64,000 nt of DNA from positions 992,001 through 1,056,000 of the forward strand of contig NZ_CP017990.1 in assembly GCF_002208095.1 (NCBI RefSeq), read 5' to 3'. This document shows, in pieces, positions 45,747 to 55,077 of this stretch; positions within the stretch are counted from its first letter, which is position 1, and each line of letters starts with the position of its first letter. A program made the position numbers and the translations under genes. Below the pieces are notes generated by a model, which searched no databases, was not told the origin of the DNA, and saw only the letters and a list, made by a program, of their open reading frames with translations. The stretch is from Enterobacter cloacae complex sp. ECNIH7 (GTDB lineage: Bacteria > Pseudomonadota > Gammaproteobacteria > Enterobacterales > Enterobacteriaceae).

Positions 45747-46550
45747 ATGAACCAGACTTCTACCTTAACCGGGCAGTGCGTGGCCGAGTTTCTTGGCACC
45801 GGATTGCTCATTTTCTTCGGCGCGGGCTGCGTCGCTGCGCTGCGGGTCGCCGGGGCCAGCTTTGGTCAGTGGGAGATCAGTATTATCTGGGGCCTTGGCG
45901 TCGCCATGGCCATCTACCTGACGGCCGGTGTCTCCGGCGCGCACCTTAATCCGGCGGTGACCATTGCCCTGTGGCTGTTCGCCTGTTTTGAACGCCGCAA
46001 GGTGCTGCCGTTTATTGTTGCCCAGACGGCCGGGGCCTTCTGCGCCGCCGCGCTGGTGTATGGGCTCTATCGCCAGCTGTTTCTCGATCTTGAACAGAGT
46101 CAGCATATCGTGCGCGGCACTGCCGCCAGCCTTAACCTGGCCGGGGTCTTTTCCACGTACCCGCATCCACATATCACTTTTATACAAGCGTTTGCCGTTG
46201 AGACCACCATCACGGCAATCCTGATGGCGATGATCATGGCCCTGACCGACGACGGCAACGGAATTCCGCGCGGGCCGCTGGCGCCGTTGCTGATTGGCTT
46301 GCTGATCGCCGTGATCGGCGCGTCGATGGGGCCGCTAACCGGCTTTGCGCTGAATCCGGCGCGCGACTTCGGCCCAAAACTGTTTACCAGTCTGGCCGGG
46401 TGGGGCTCGATCGCCTTTACCGGTGGGCTGGCGATCCCTTACTTTCTGGTGCCGCTGCTGGCGCCGGTGGTGGGGGCGATTATCGGGGCGTTTTTGTATC
46501 GCAAGCTTATCGGCCGCCTTCTGCCGTGCGAATGCGGTATCGATGAGTAA
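45747..46550 (+). CDS. glpF: Glycerol facilitator (aquaglyceroporin)
   Basis: This 267-aa MIP-family channel has six membrane segments and the two half-helix motifs HLNPAVT (about 66) and ALNPARD (about 201). It lets glycerol pass the inner membrane. The start at 45747 is chosen because AGGA lies 8 bp upstream; ATG at 45738 is also in frame. It is the last gene of the dhaB operon. Confidence 0.92.
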   Translation: MNQTSTLTGQCVAEFLGTGLLIFFGAGCVAALRVAGASFGQWEISIIWGLGVAMAIYLTAGVSGAHLNPAVTIALWLFACFERRKVLPFIVAQTAGAFCAAALVYGLYRQLFLDLEQSQHIVRGTAASLNLAGVFSTYPHPHITFIQAFAVETTITAILMAMIMALTDDGNGIPRGPLAPLLIGLLIAVIGASMGPLTGFALNPARDFGPKLFTSLAGWGSIAFTGGLAIPYFLVPLLAPVVGAIIGAFLYRKLIGRLLPCECGIDE

Positions 46551-46556
46551 AGCGGG

Positions 46557-46598
46557 ACCCGCCGCAGCGCGGCGGGTTTCCCCGGCCTGATGCCGGGG
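46557..46598. terminator. Hairpins between convergent glpF and hdeB
   Basis: ACCCGCCGC/GCGGCGGGT followed by TTTCCCC (46557-46579), and CCCCGGC/GCCGGGG at 46580-46598, separate the two convergent genes. They probably end both transcripts. Confidence 0.7.
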
Positions 46599-46601
46599 GG
46601 G

Positions 46602-48093
<1,492 letters not shown>

Positions 48094-48329
48094 CTGACTG
48101 CCCCCACACACACCATAACAGGGATATCCCCAGCAACCTGTTTTGCCAGAGTCGCGACACGTTTGCGCTGCTCCGGGGTTAGATAGGCGTAGCTACCGGT
48201 AGACCCCAGAATACCCATTGAATCCACCCGTGCCGTCGTAAGGCGGGCCAAAATATTATTGAATCCCTTTTCATCGACGCCGTTGGCGGTAACAGGGGTC
48301 ATTGGGAAAGCAGACAAGCCGGTGAACAT
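48094..48329 (-). pseudogene. 5' fragment of a DapA-family (dihydrodipicolinate synthase-like) gene
   Basis: The ATG at 48329, after GAGGAGAAACACC, begins MFTGLSAFPMTPVTANGVDEKGF. The fragment continues through GILGSTGSYAYLTPEQRKRV to VCVGAV, where the IS starts. It is about 78 of some 300 residues. The family includes aldolases and lyases acting on 2-keto acids. It is the downstream neighbour of the B3/4-domain gene. Confidence 0.87.
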
Positions 48330-48349
48330 GGTGTTTCTCCTCAATGGTA

Positions 48350-49045
48350 TTACGGTTGTTGCTCTTCAATGAGAGTTACGTCAACCCGCAGACCTGGCGT
48401 CATTGCTTCGAGGCCATCGGTCAGCATCTTCCCGGCTTCGTGAAGTTTTTCCAGTGGCATTTGCGGCAGACTCTCCAGAATAAACCACATGTGCTGTGCT
48501 TCCACATCTAAGCGGGTTCTGACTCCTTGTCGCCAGTTCCAGCGACGGCAGGTCACACCGGCATCATCACGCCAGATAACTTCACCTTGCGAAGGATATT
48601 CAACGGCGATTTCACCCTCTTTTACCGTATCAAACGGCTCAGTGCCTGTTGCCACAACGAGGCGTGGTAGCCCCTGATAGGCAGCAATGTTCTCGCCCCC
48701 CACCGGCACGGCGTAGCGAAGGCTAACGGCATTATAGAGATCAACGATGGGGTCAAGTGCTGGCATCGCGCCGTCACGTAATACACGCTTACGTAACGCA
48801 TCAGCTGAACAAGGGGTGCGTTTAGGCTTAGCGCCAAACGTCTGAAAAATCTCAGCCCATGCAGCTAAATGCGATTCTGCCCACTCAGGCTCACCGACAA
48901 GAACCGCTTCACAAGCTTCTCTCAGCGCTGTTTCACCAATATCAGGGTTCAGCACCGGCGCAGCGTTTACATAGATACTGAGTGCCCGGAAACCGGGTGC
49001 AATACGATAAATTTCAGGGGCAATTGACGGAGATACTGTTAACAC
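48350..49045 (-). CDS. B3/B4 tRNA-binding-domain protein
   Basis: This 231-aa protein resembles the B3/4 domain of phenylalanyl-tRNA synthetase beta chain (LYNAVSLRYAVPVGGENIAAYQG, GEVIWRDDAGVTCRRWNWRQGVRT). Stand-alone members may edit mischarged tRNA or handle amino-acid adducts; the substrate is unknown. The GTG start at 49045 is chosen because AGGA lies 7 bp upstream; the longer frame overlaps the divergent promoter. It lies 20 bp upstream of the truncated dapA-like gene in one unit. Confidence 0.8.
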   Translation of the reverse strand: MLTVSPSIAPEIYRIAPGFRALSIYVNAAPVLNPDIGETALREACEAVLVGEPEWAESHLAAWAEIFQTFGAKPKRTPCSADALRKRVLRDGAMPALDPIVDLYNAVSLRYAVPVGGENIAAYQGLPRLVVATGTEPFDTVKEGEIAVEYPSQGEVIWRDDAGVTCRRWNWRQGVRTRLDVEAQHMWFILESLPQMPLEKLHEAGKMLTDGLEAMTPGLRVDVTLIEEQQP

Positions 49046-49057
49046 GGAATAATCCTG

Positions 49058-49117
49058 TAATGACCAATTTAAATCATGATAATGACCAATGACTAAAAAA
49101 GTCAATTTAATGACCGA
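49058..49117 (+). promoter_or_regulatory. Repeated TAATGACC boxes in a divergent promoter
   Basis: TAATGACCAA occurs at 49058-49067 and 49080-49089, 22 bp apart (about two helical turns). TAATGACCGA is at 49108-49117. They cover the start region of the XRE-cupin gene and the upstream region of the B3/4 gene. They are good candidates for binding by the XRE protein itself. Confidence 0.5.
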
Positions 49118-49691
49118 TGCTGGTTCGATTGCCAGCACAGTAAATGAAGCTGTATCTCAGCGGATTAAGCTGTATCGCAAACAAAAAAAAATCTCCCTTG
49201 ATGAACTCTCCCGCCGGGCGGGCGTCAGCAAGGGTGCACTGGTTGAAATTGAGGGGTGCCGGGCAAATCCCAGTATTGCTCTGTTGTGCCGCCTGGCCGT
49301 CGCGATGGGGGTTTCGGTGGCAGACTTTGTGGATGTCAGTTCGAAACCAACGGTGCATCTCATCGCTGAAGAGGAAATCCCCGAATTATGGCAAGGCGAA
49401 AAAGGCGGACGAGCCAGACTGCTTGCAGGATCAGGTGGCCCTGATATGACCGAGATGTGGATGTGGGAAATGCAACCGGGGGAAAAGTTTGCTTCCCCCG
49501 GCCACACAGATGGAACGCTTGAATTGTTTTACGTCCAGGAAGGCACACTCACACTGGGTGTACAAGATCACCTGTATCAAGTGAACACCAACTGTTCGGC
49601 AACCGCGAGAACAGACGTTGCGCATTGCTATGAAAACCGAGGAGCGAGCCCATTGGTGTTCATCATGACGGTACATGAGAAATCATCCTGA
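49089..49691 (+). CDS. XRE-family regulator with cupin domain
   Basis: The 200-aa protein has an XRE HTH at about residues 22-76 (LDELSRRAGVSKGALVEIEGCRANPSIALLCRLA) and a C-terminal cupin domain (about 120-195: PGEKFASPGHTDGTLELFYVQEGTLTLGV). Proteins of this type sense small metabolites and control a neighbouring gene, here probably the divergent B3/4 and dapA-like genes. ATG at 49110 (codon 8) is an alternative start. Confidence 0.87.
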   Translation: MTKKVNLMTDAGSIASTVNEAVSQRIKLYRKQKKISLDELSRRAGVSKGALVEIEGCRANPSIALLCRLAVAMGVSVADFVDVSSKPTVHLIAEEEIPELWQGEKGGRARLLAGSGGPDMTEMWMWEMQPGEKFASPGHTDGTLELFYVQEGTLTLGVQDHLYQVNTNCSATARTDVAHCYENRGASPLVFIMTVHEKSS

Positions 49692-49753
49692 GAGTTACCC
49701 AACATACCGTTCGGTCCTGTCTCGTCACATATTCGTTTACAAGGAGTTAATCA

Positions 49754-50694
49754 GTGGATAACCCGCATCTCAGTTTTACTAAAGACCTGTTTACGGTCAC
49801 AACCGATCCCGCTTTTTTGAGCTGGAAGCCATTCATGATTACCTTTCGCAATCGTCCTGGGCTCCTGGTATTGATATAGAAACGGTCAGTGTATCTATCC
49901 AGAACAGCCTTTGTTTTGGCCTACTGGATGGCACAAGACAGATCGGTTTCACCCGTCTGGTGACAGACTTTGCCACTTTTGGTTATTTGTGCGACGTCTA
50001 CGTGCTGAACGACTATCAGAAAAGTGGCCTCGGTCGTTGGTTGATTGAATGCTGTCACGCCCATCCATTGATGTCACGCCTGCGACGGATAATGCTGGTC
50101 ACTGACAGCGCCCCTTGGCTATACCAGAAAATGGGGTATCTCCCGTTGAACCGACCAGACTTTGTCTGGCAGATCAACCGACCAGACATGTATCGTAAAA
50201 CCGAAGGTACTGTAACAGTTGAAAAAGTAGGGGCGGCATTTGCATTGATCAAATGCCACCATAGGCCTGAAGCAGAATATGAATTTACTGGTGAGTTTCT
50301 CGGGCTTTCACACGAGCTGAAGTTTGCAGGGAAGAATTTACGAGAACTGAGAGAAACTGGCTGTTCTATTTATGGAATTTATCAGGATGAATACGGCATG
50401 ACCTTACTTCCTGATCATCCCGGCATTAAACTGGCCGAAATACTAGCGGTATCAAATATAGGACTGAATAAATTTTCGGTTTACATGGGATGTCGCGAGC
50501 AAGAGATAGTTGAATTGTTGAACGGTTCAGTTTCACTGACGAAAGCTATGGCACTCCGGTTATCGCATGTAGTCGGTGGAAGTTGGTCGAAGTGGATGTT
50601 AATTCAAGAGCAGTTTGAATTACAGTTGGCACAACGAGAGATTAAAGAATTAATGATTTTGACTAATATCGGGGATGAGGTCGTTGGATTATAG
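49754..50694 (+). pseudogene. GNAT-HicB-like-HigA-type HTH composite gene, frameshifted
   Basis: GTG at 49754, after AAGGAG, starts MDNPHLSFTKDLFTVTTDPAF. At a run of six T (49813-49818) the frame is lost; one more T would join it to the long downstream frame (about 313 aa in total). The order is a GNAT acetyltransferase (acetyl-CoA loop YQKSGLGRWLI; ends near DMYRK), a HicB-like piece (EYEFTGEFLGLSHELKFAGKNLREL) and a HigA-type HTH (HPGIKLAEILAV ... WMLIQEQFELQLAQRE). The fusion has no stop between domains. Whether the downstream 244-aa frame is still made is unknown. Confidence 0.68.
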
Positions 50695-50722
50695 TAAAAC
50701 AACCATCTTTAACTGATGGGTT

Positions 50723-50749
50723 TGGCCTTTCCATCCATAAGAAAGGCCA
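50723..50749. terminator. Hairpin between convergent genes
   Basis: The 9-bp perfect stem TGGCCTTTC/GAAAGGCCA with a 9-nt loop is followed by TTTCT. It lies between the composite gene and the Gp2-like gene, which are convergent. Confidence 0.75.
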
Positions 50750-50767
50750 TTTCTGTAAAAAAATAAA

Positions 50768-51388
50768 TTACCCGCGACTGCAGCCGAAGCTACGGTCGCC
50801 ATCTCCGTATACTTTTGTATCAAGTTTAGCCAGGTAGTCAAGACGATTCAGTAATTTATTGTATTCTCCTTCAAAGTTAAAATCATTGACGTCTAATATA
50901 TAACGACAATTTTCAGGGTAGTGAGCCAATCCCGGATAATCATCCAGTTCCAATCCCAGTGCGCTATACCATGCTCTTACAATCATCATCCTTAAATTGC
51001 TTTCAGCCTCATAATCACCTAAATGGTAATAAGCATCTTTGTTAAAAAAAAGACCAATATGAAAATGACATTTTCCCTCTTCGGAAAACTCCCTTACCCA
51101 AACATGACGAACTCGGTTTGGATATATTCTTTTACCGTTGGCGGCTCTGGCTCTCTCATTGGCCTCCAACATGGCATTTAATGCATTACGGAAACGGGAT
51201 ATGGCACCAGGCTCTAGATTAGGAAAACAGCAAACAGTATCACCTCTGTCTAGAATGGGGGGGTAATGTACATCAACACGTAATGCCATTGTTCTGGGGA
51301 ATTCACTGAGTGCATCATTGACGACTCGTTCAATATTTTTTTTATAGGCGAGCACATGCTCACCATGTGAACCATGATATAATTCCAT
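50768..51388 (-). CDS. Inovirus Gp2/YagK-YfjJ-type protein
   Basis: This 206-aa protein resembles the replication-associated Gp2 proteins of inoviruses and the K-12 island proteins YagK/YfjJ. Supporting stretches are ALRVDVHYPPILDRGD, HVWVREFSEEGKCHFHIGLFFNKDAYY (an HxH rolling-circle-like motif) and LDYLAKLDTKVYGDGDRSFGCSRG. Whether it initiates replication here is unknown. In CP4-6 yagK lies in the same place relative to the integrase gene. Confidence 0.8.
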   Translation of the reverse strand: MELYHGSHGEHVLAYKKNIERVVNDALSEFPRTMALRVDVHYPPILDRGDTVCCFPNLEPGAISRFRNALNAMLEANERARAANGKRIYPNRVRHVWVREFSEEGKCHFHIGLFFNKDAYYHLGDYEAESNLRMMIVRAWYSALGLELDDYPGLAHYPENCRYILDVNDFNFEGEYNKLLNRLDYLAKLDTKVYGDGDRSFGCSRG

Positions 51389-51590
51389 GTTTCGATCCTG
51401 TAGCTAGTCCTACGGCTTTCGATAGCCGTATATAGTAATATGATAAGACATAGTTGAATGTCTGTAATTAGTTATGTTAATTAACTGTTGGTAGTAATGA
51501 TTGCTTTATAATACCTTTCCAACAATAAAACTTGTTATCAACCCATTACCCGTGCAGTAAAATACTTAAAAAGTAACTCTGCAATTATGA

Positions 51591-51767
51591 TCATCCAAAG
51601 ATACCATTATCCCAGTATCTTTTTACCGTGGAAATGCTTATTCCTAAGATCTTTGCCACCTTGGATTGAGAGTAATGCTTAGCCTTCTCATTCTGAATTA
51701 GATAAGAATATTTACTTCCTTCAGGTCTTCCCTGCATTTTCTTTGGTTTTGTTTTGTTAGTAGGCAT
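51591..51767 (-). CDS. Small resolvase-type HTH protein
   Basis: This 58-aa protein is MPTNKTKPKKMQGRPEG... with SQSKVAKILGISISTVKRYW at residues 33-52. It looks like the isolated C-terminal DNA-binding domain of a serine recombinase (GRP-type arm plus HTH). The start at 51767 has GAGAG 6 bp upstream. It is possibly a control protein for the adjacent genes. Confidence 0.72.
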   Translation of the reverse strand: MPTNKTKPKKMQGRPEGSKYSYLIQNEKAKHYSQSKVAKILGISISTVKRYWDNGIFG

Positions 51768-51850
51768 CTTTTGCTCTCATCTAGCTATTAGGCAATAACT
51801 CCATACTGTCGAGATGTATGTAAACTAAGTGGTTATGCTTAACATTGGTA

Positions 51851-52615
51851 TCAGAATGTATGGTTTACTTCACCGTTAAAGGGATTAATAATGATGGCAT
51901 CTCCTCCTTTCATCGCCTTTTGAGGTGTATCGCCTTCGGCAATTACCGGAACCATTACCGCTAGATCATTTGTGTAATAAATTGGTATCCAGCAATAGCA
52001 TGATTGTTTAGGGGGAGTTTTATTTCTTTTCAATACTGCCTCAACTCCAAATGTAATAAGTTCAAAGATTGGCATAATCACAATGCTGCTCAAATCAAAA
52101 AAACAACCATCGTAGACTGTGTCCTTTATCAGTATGATATTAGATAACCCTCCTGCAATGAGATGTTTGCGGTTCACGCGCCGATCTGTGTAAATAAAAA
52201 TTGCTTTTTTTACATTGAAACTTTTTATAATGTATGAGAGCTTTTCATGAATTAATTTTTTTTCGCTCTTACCCATCTTATCATGAGGTATTTTGTGCGC
52301 ATAAAAATCTTGATCGACAACCTCGTTCCGGTGTCGAATGTGAGTGTTCCAGACGGAATAAAAAAACTCTTCGTAAGTTAATTTTGGCTCACCCCGTGCG
52401 ATTGAGGGGGCCTTCTCTTCAAAAATACAGCCTAATGTTGACTCCAAAGTTTGAGCTATATGATATTGCGATGTTATTTTATTCAATGCTGGGGCTGTGG
52501 CGTTTAACAAAAATGATATCACCTCTGACCTAGAGTATCCTTTTGCATTGCTATAGTCGTCGATTGCATCAATAGTTGATTTTTTGTTTGCGCTGAAAGT
52601 GATGCGTTTTTTCAT
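51851..52615 (-). CDS. Unknown protein with N-terminal ribbon-helix-helix
   Basis: The 254-aa protein starts MKKRITFSANKKSTIDAIDDYSNAKGYSRSEVISFLL, which fits a ribbon-helix-helix DNA-binding fold. The rest (residues 60-254) I do not recognise; it includes a hydrophobic stretch SSIVIMPIFELITFGVEAVL and a CYCWIPIYY segment. It may be a DNA-binding protein fused to a sensing or enzymatic part. The setting is the integrase end of the island; base composition is AT-rich. Confidence 0.65.
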   Translation of the reverse strand: MKKRITFSANKKSTIDAIDDYSNAKGYSRSEVISFLLNATAPALNKITSQYHIAQTLESTLGCIFEEKAPSIARGEPKLTYEEFFYSVWNTHIRHRNEVVDQDFYAHKIPHDKMGKSEKKLIHEKLSYIIKSFNVKKAIFIYTDRRVNRKHLIAGGLSNIILIKDTVYDGCFFDLSSIVIMPIFELITFGVEAVLKRNKTPPKQSCYCWIPIYYTNDLAVMVPVIAEGDTPQKAMKGGDAIIINPFNGEVNHTF

Positions 52616-52750
52616 ATGTATCCTTGACTTTCGTTAATGTAAAATGTGATAAACGGTGGTGATTTAGTATCTTTTATTGACGGATTGTTTCTGTTAATTA
52701 AGCCAGCTATTCTTTAGAATAGCTGGGGAGTTATGATTTTGAGGCTGCTG

Positions 52751-52972
52751 TTAATTACAATATACTGAGAAGGTTAATAGGAACCTATCAATGTCTTTGC
52801 GTAACCAATAATGTCGGCTGTTAATTTTCTTTGGGCGTGGTAAACCATTAGGCAGCTTGTCTTGGCAAAGCCATTTTCGAATTGTTTGGGCTTTAAGGTT
52901 TAATAGATGTGCTAACTCACTTGTGGAAACAAGTTCAGATAAAGATGTTCTGGATTGCTCATATATGCTCAT
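52751..52972 (-). CDS. AlpA/excisionase-type HTH protein
   Basis: This 73-aa protein has the MerR-like HTH of AlpA/excisionase families: STSELAHLLNLKAQTIRKWLCQDKLPNGLPRPKKI. AlpA activates the integrase gene and excision of CP4-57. A similar role for this island is inferred. Its start overlaps the upstream gene by 4 bp. Confidence 0.8.
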   Translation of the reverse strand: MSIYEQSRTSLSELVSTSELAHLLNLKAQTIRKWLCQDKLPNGLPRPKKINSRHYWLRKDIDRFLLTFSVYCN

Positions 52973-53418
52973 GCTACCACCTCAATGATTGAGATGCAGG
53001 CATATACAAAAAGTAATGAAATTAGAAGGGAAAGAAAGGACCAAAAAGAAAACGAAAAAGCCAAGCTTGAATAAGCTTCAGGGTCAGGGTCACTACCTTC
53101 GCTTGAGCCGGATGAGGTACTTTTAGTTGATTTAGACGCATTACCTTGCGAGTTTTCGGCCAGATTTTTGTGCGAGATGATACGTGCAAAAAAAACGCCC
53201 AAAGTTTTATGTCGATTGTTTTTATTGTATAAAGAGTTTTTTTCATTGAGGTGTCCAAGAGCAGCTCGAATCCTGATGTTCATCTGTCTTTCCTGAAATA
53301 TGGACTCAGCACAGGTTTGTCGCTGCTTACTAGAACGAACAACTTTGATCTTACCCACGACCCGTACTATTCGAGCCTTTGAGCTAGTTTGCGCAGAACT
53401 CATCAAAGAATTAGACAT
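52969..53418 (-). CDS. Unknown protein with a C-terminal membrane segment
   Basis: The 149-aa protein has a basic N-terminal half (residues 1-85) and a Ser-rich linker (STKSTSSGSSEGSDPDPE, about 100-115). A hydrophobic tail (FSFWSFLSLLISLLFVYACISIIEV) probably crosses the inner membrane. I do not recognise a family. Its last codons overlap the AlpA-type gene, so the two are coupled. Lower confidence because composition alone supports it. Confidence 0.5.
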   Translation of the reverse strand: MSNSLMSSAQTSSKARIVRVVGKIKVVRSSKQRQTCAESIFQERQMNIRIRAALGHLNEKNSLYNKNNRHKTLGVFFARIISHKNLAENSQGNASKSTKSTSSGSSEGSDPDPEAYSSLAFSFSFWSFLSLLISLLFVYACISIIEVVA

Positions 53419-53540
53419 AATGCTTTATCTCCTGATTTAAAAGTGGACGATGGAATTTAAACCTTAAAATACACTTATGTCAACGATGGATGTTGTTCTG
53501 TAATCTATTGATATTAAATGAAATCAACGCATATCAACGG

Positions 53541-54848
53541 TTATTTTTTTACAATATTTGCTTGCTGTAAGATCCACCTCTCAATTTTTTCATGCCATTT
53601 GCGCAACAGATCTAACGGACGACGGCGGTAGTGTTTTTCCGCCAGTGCACTTGGTTTGTGTCCCATAATTTGAGCAACAATACCTGTTGGCACTTCAACC
53701 CATTCAGCAAGAGTGCCAAAACTACGGCGTAAGCCGTGAAGGCTGATATGTGGTAACTCAGCTCGAGCTAACGCTCTGTTGTGTCCTGAACGCGGTTCAA
53801 TAATTTTGCCACTTTTGCTGTTACTTCTGAAAACCCAACCCTCCTTATTTACGTCAGAATTTGGGAATTGCGCTAGCGCACTTAACAGCTCAGAAACATA
53901 AGGAGTGAGAGGGATGATACGTTCGCCTTCGATCTTGTCTTTAATCCTCATGCTTGACCATTTGAAATCTACGTCAGACCACCGAAGTGACGCAATTTCT
54001 TCACGCCGTGCACCGGTGAGCAAAAGTACTTGGAGATAGGCCGATGCAATGGGATTATTGAGGCTACGTACGGCACTGAACCAGATTTTTAACTGTTCTT
54101 TTTGTAAGCAATCTCCCGCTTTACTCGCTGATACTGGAACCACTTTTCTCACGTTATGATCTTGTGCAATATCGCCATGGATTATTCCCTGATATTTTTT
54201 CTGGTAATTAGCCCATTTGATAAATGCACGCAACAGCCGGTAGGCATGAGCAGTGACGGTAGGCCGATTTTGTCTCTCTGTACTTAGCCATGCGGCAATG
54301 TTCTCTGGTGTTAGTTCCGATAACGGTAGGTCGAGTAAGCTAGCCAATGGTCCAGCCGAGGTTGGGCCCCGGCCTCTTTTTTTACTTACCCCTCCACGGC
54401 TGGACAAGTTAATGTGATCGGCAATGTATCGAGTAGAATATGGGCGTTTAGTTTTTGCGCTGATTCCGGTTCTCAATTCTTCAAGGTAATCTTCCCAAGC
54501 GCTTGTGAAGGTTACCTTCGTTTTACGAGATTCAGCCTGCTGTGATTCCTCTTCAGCAATTTTTTCTGCCTTAGCTATACGCGGATCTATCCCAGTATCG
54601 ATTAATGTTTGCAGCCGCCTGGCTTCGGCCCTGGCATCATCAATCCTCCAATCGTTAATGTTGCCAATGGTCATGCGAAGGGTTTTTCCCGCATATACGC
54701 TTTGGAACACAAAAGCTTTTGTTCCGCGAGTTGCCCGACATGCCAGGGAAGTTACGTCCGCATCCCAAAGAAATGCCTGGGTTTTTCCTTCAGATAAAGC
54801 AAATTTTCGAATGCGCTCGAAGGTGAGTTTTTGTCTTGGAAGTGCCAT
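53541..54848 (-). CDS. Tyrosine integrase of the thrW island
   Basis: This 435-aa P4-type integrase inserts and excises the island at the thrW 3' end. It has an N-terminal DUF4102-like arm-binding domain (LTFERIRKFALSEGKTQAFLWD), a SAM-like core-binding domain (about 150-250) and a catalytic domain with R (LTGARREEIASLRW), H-x-x-R (ISLHGLRRSFGTLAE), and H plus Tyr (MGHKPSALAEKHYRR). The start at 54848 (MALPRQK) has GGAG; the extension upstream is rejected. It sits 180 bp from attR. Confidence 0.94.
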   Translation of the reverse strand: MALPRQKLTFERIRKFALSEGKTQAFLWDADVTSLACRATRGTKAFVFQSVYAGKTLRMTIGNINDWRIDDARAEARRLQTLIDTGIDPRIAKAEKIAEEESQQAESRKTKVTFTSAWEDYLEELRTGISAKTKRPYSTRYIADHINLSSRGGVSKKRGRGPTSAGPLASLLDLPLSELTPENIAAWLSTERQNRPTVTAHAYRLLRAFIKWANYQKKYQGIIHGDIAQDHNVRKVVPVSASKAGDCLQKEQLKIWFSAVRSLNNPIASAYLQVLLLTGARREEIASLRWSDVDFKWSSMRIKDKIEGERIIPLTPYVSELLSALAQFPNSDVNKEGWVFRSNSKSGKIIEPRSGHNRALARAELPHISLHGLRRSFGTLAEWVEVPTGIVAQIMGHKPSALAEKHYRRRPLDLLRKWHEKIERWILQQANIVKK

Positions 54849-54869
54849 TTTGGGGCTCCAGATGAGAAA

Positions 54870-54906
54870 TGTTACATCACCATAATGTAACTGCTGGTGT
54901 AAGTAA
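54870..54906 (+). other. Putative integrase arm-type site, right end
   Basis: TTACATCA (54872-54879) is followed by TGTAACTGC and GTGTAAGTAA (54886-54906). It is the partner of 4110-4150, with 19 of 21 identical positions and the same orientation. It lies just upstream of the integrase start, 125 bp from the core. Confidence 0.6.
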
Positions 54907-55030
54907 AATGGGGGAATAAACATCAACACCTGTCAATTTTTATCAACAGGTGTTTTTAATAACACAATGTTTTATAATGAATTACTTGTTTTAAGAGTAG
55001 GTTTTTAAAGGGGTAAAAATATAATAACGT

Positions 55031-55077
55031 CGCATTCGTAATGCGAAGGTCGTAGGTTCGACTCCTATTATCGGCAC
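55031..55077 (+). repeat. attR: partial thrW copy
   Basis: These 47 bp are identical to 4024-4070. Sequence before and after differs from the tRNA gene, so it is a fragment and not a second tRNA. Confidence 0.95.

Noticed and set aside
55031..55077. A second tRNA-Thr gene
   Set aside because: Only the 3' 47 bp are present. The D-arm, 5' acceptor strand and CCA end are missing.
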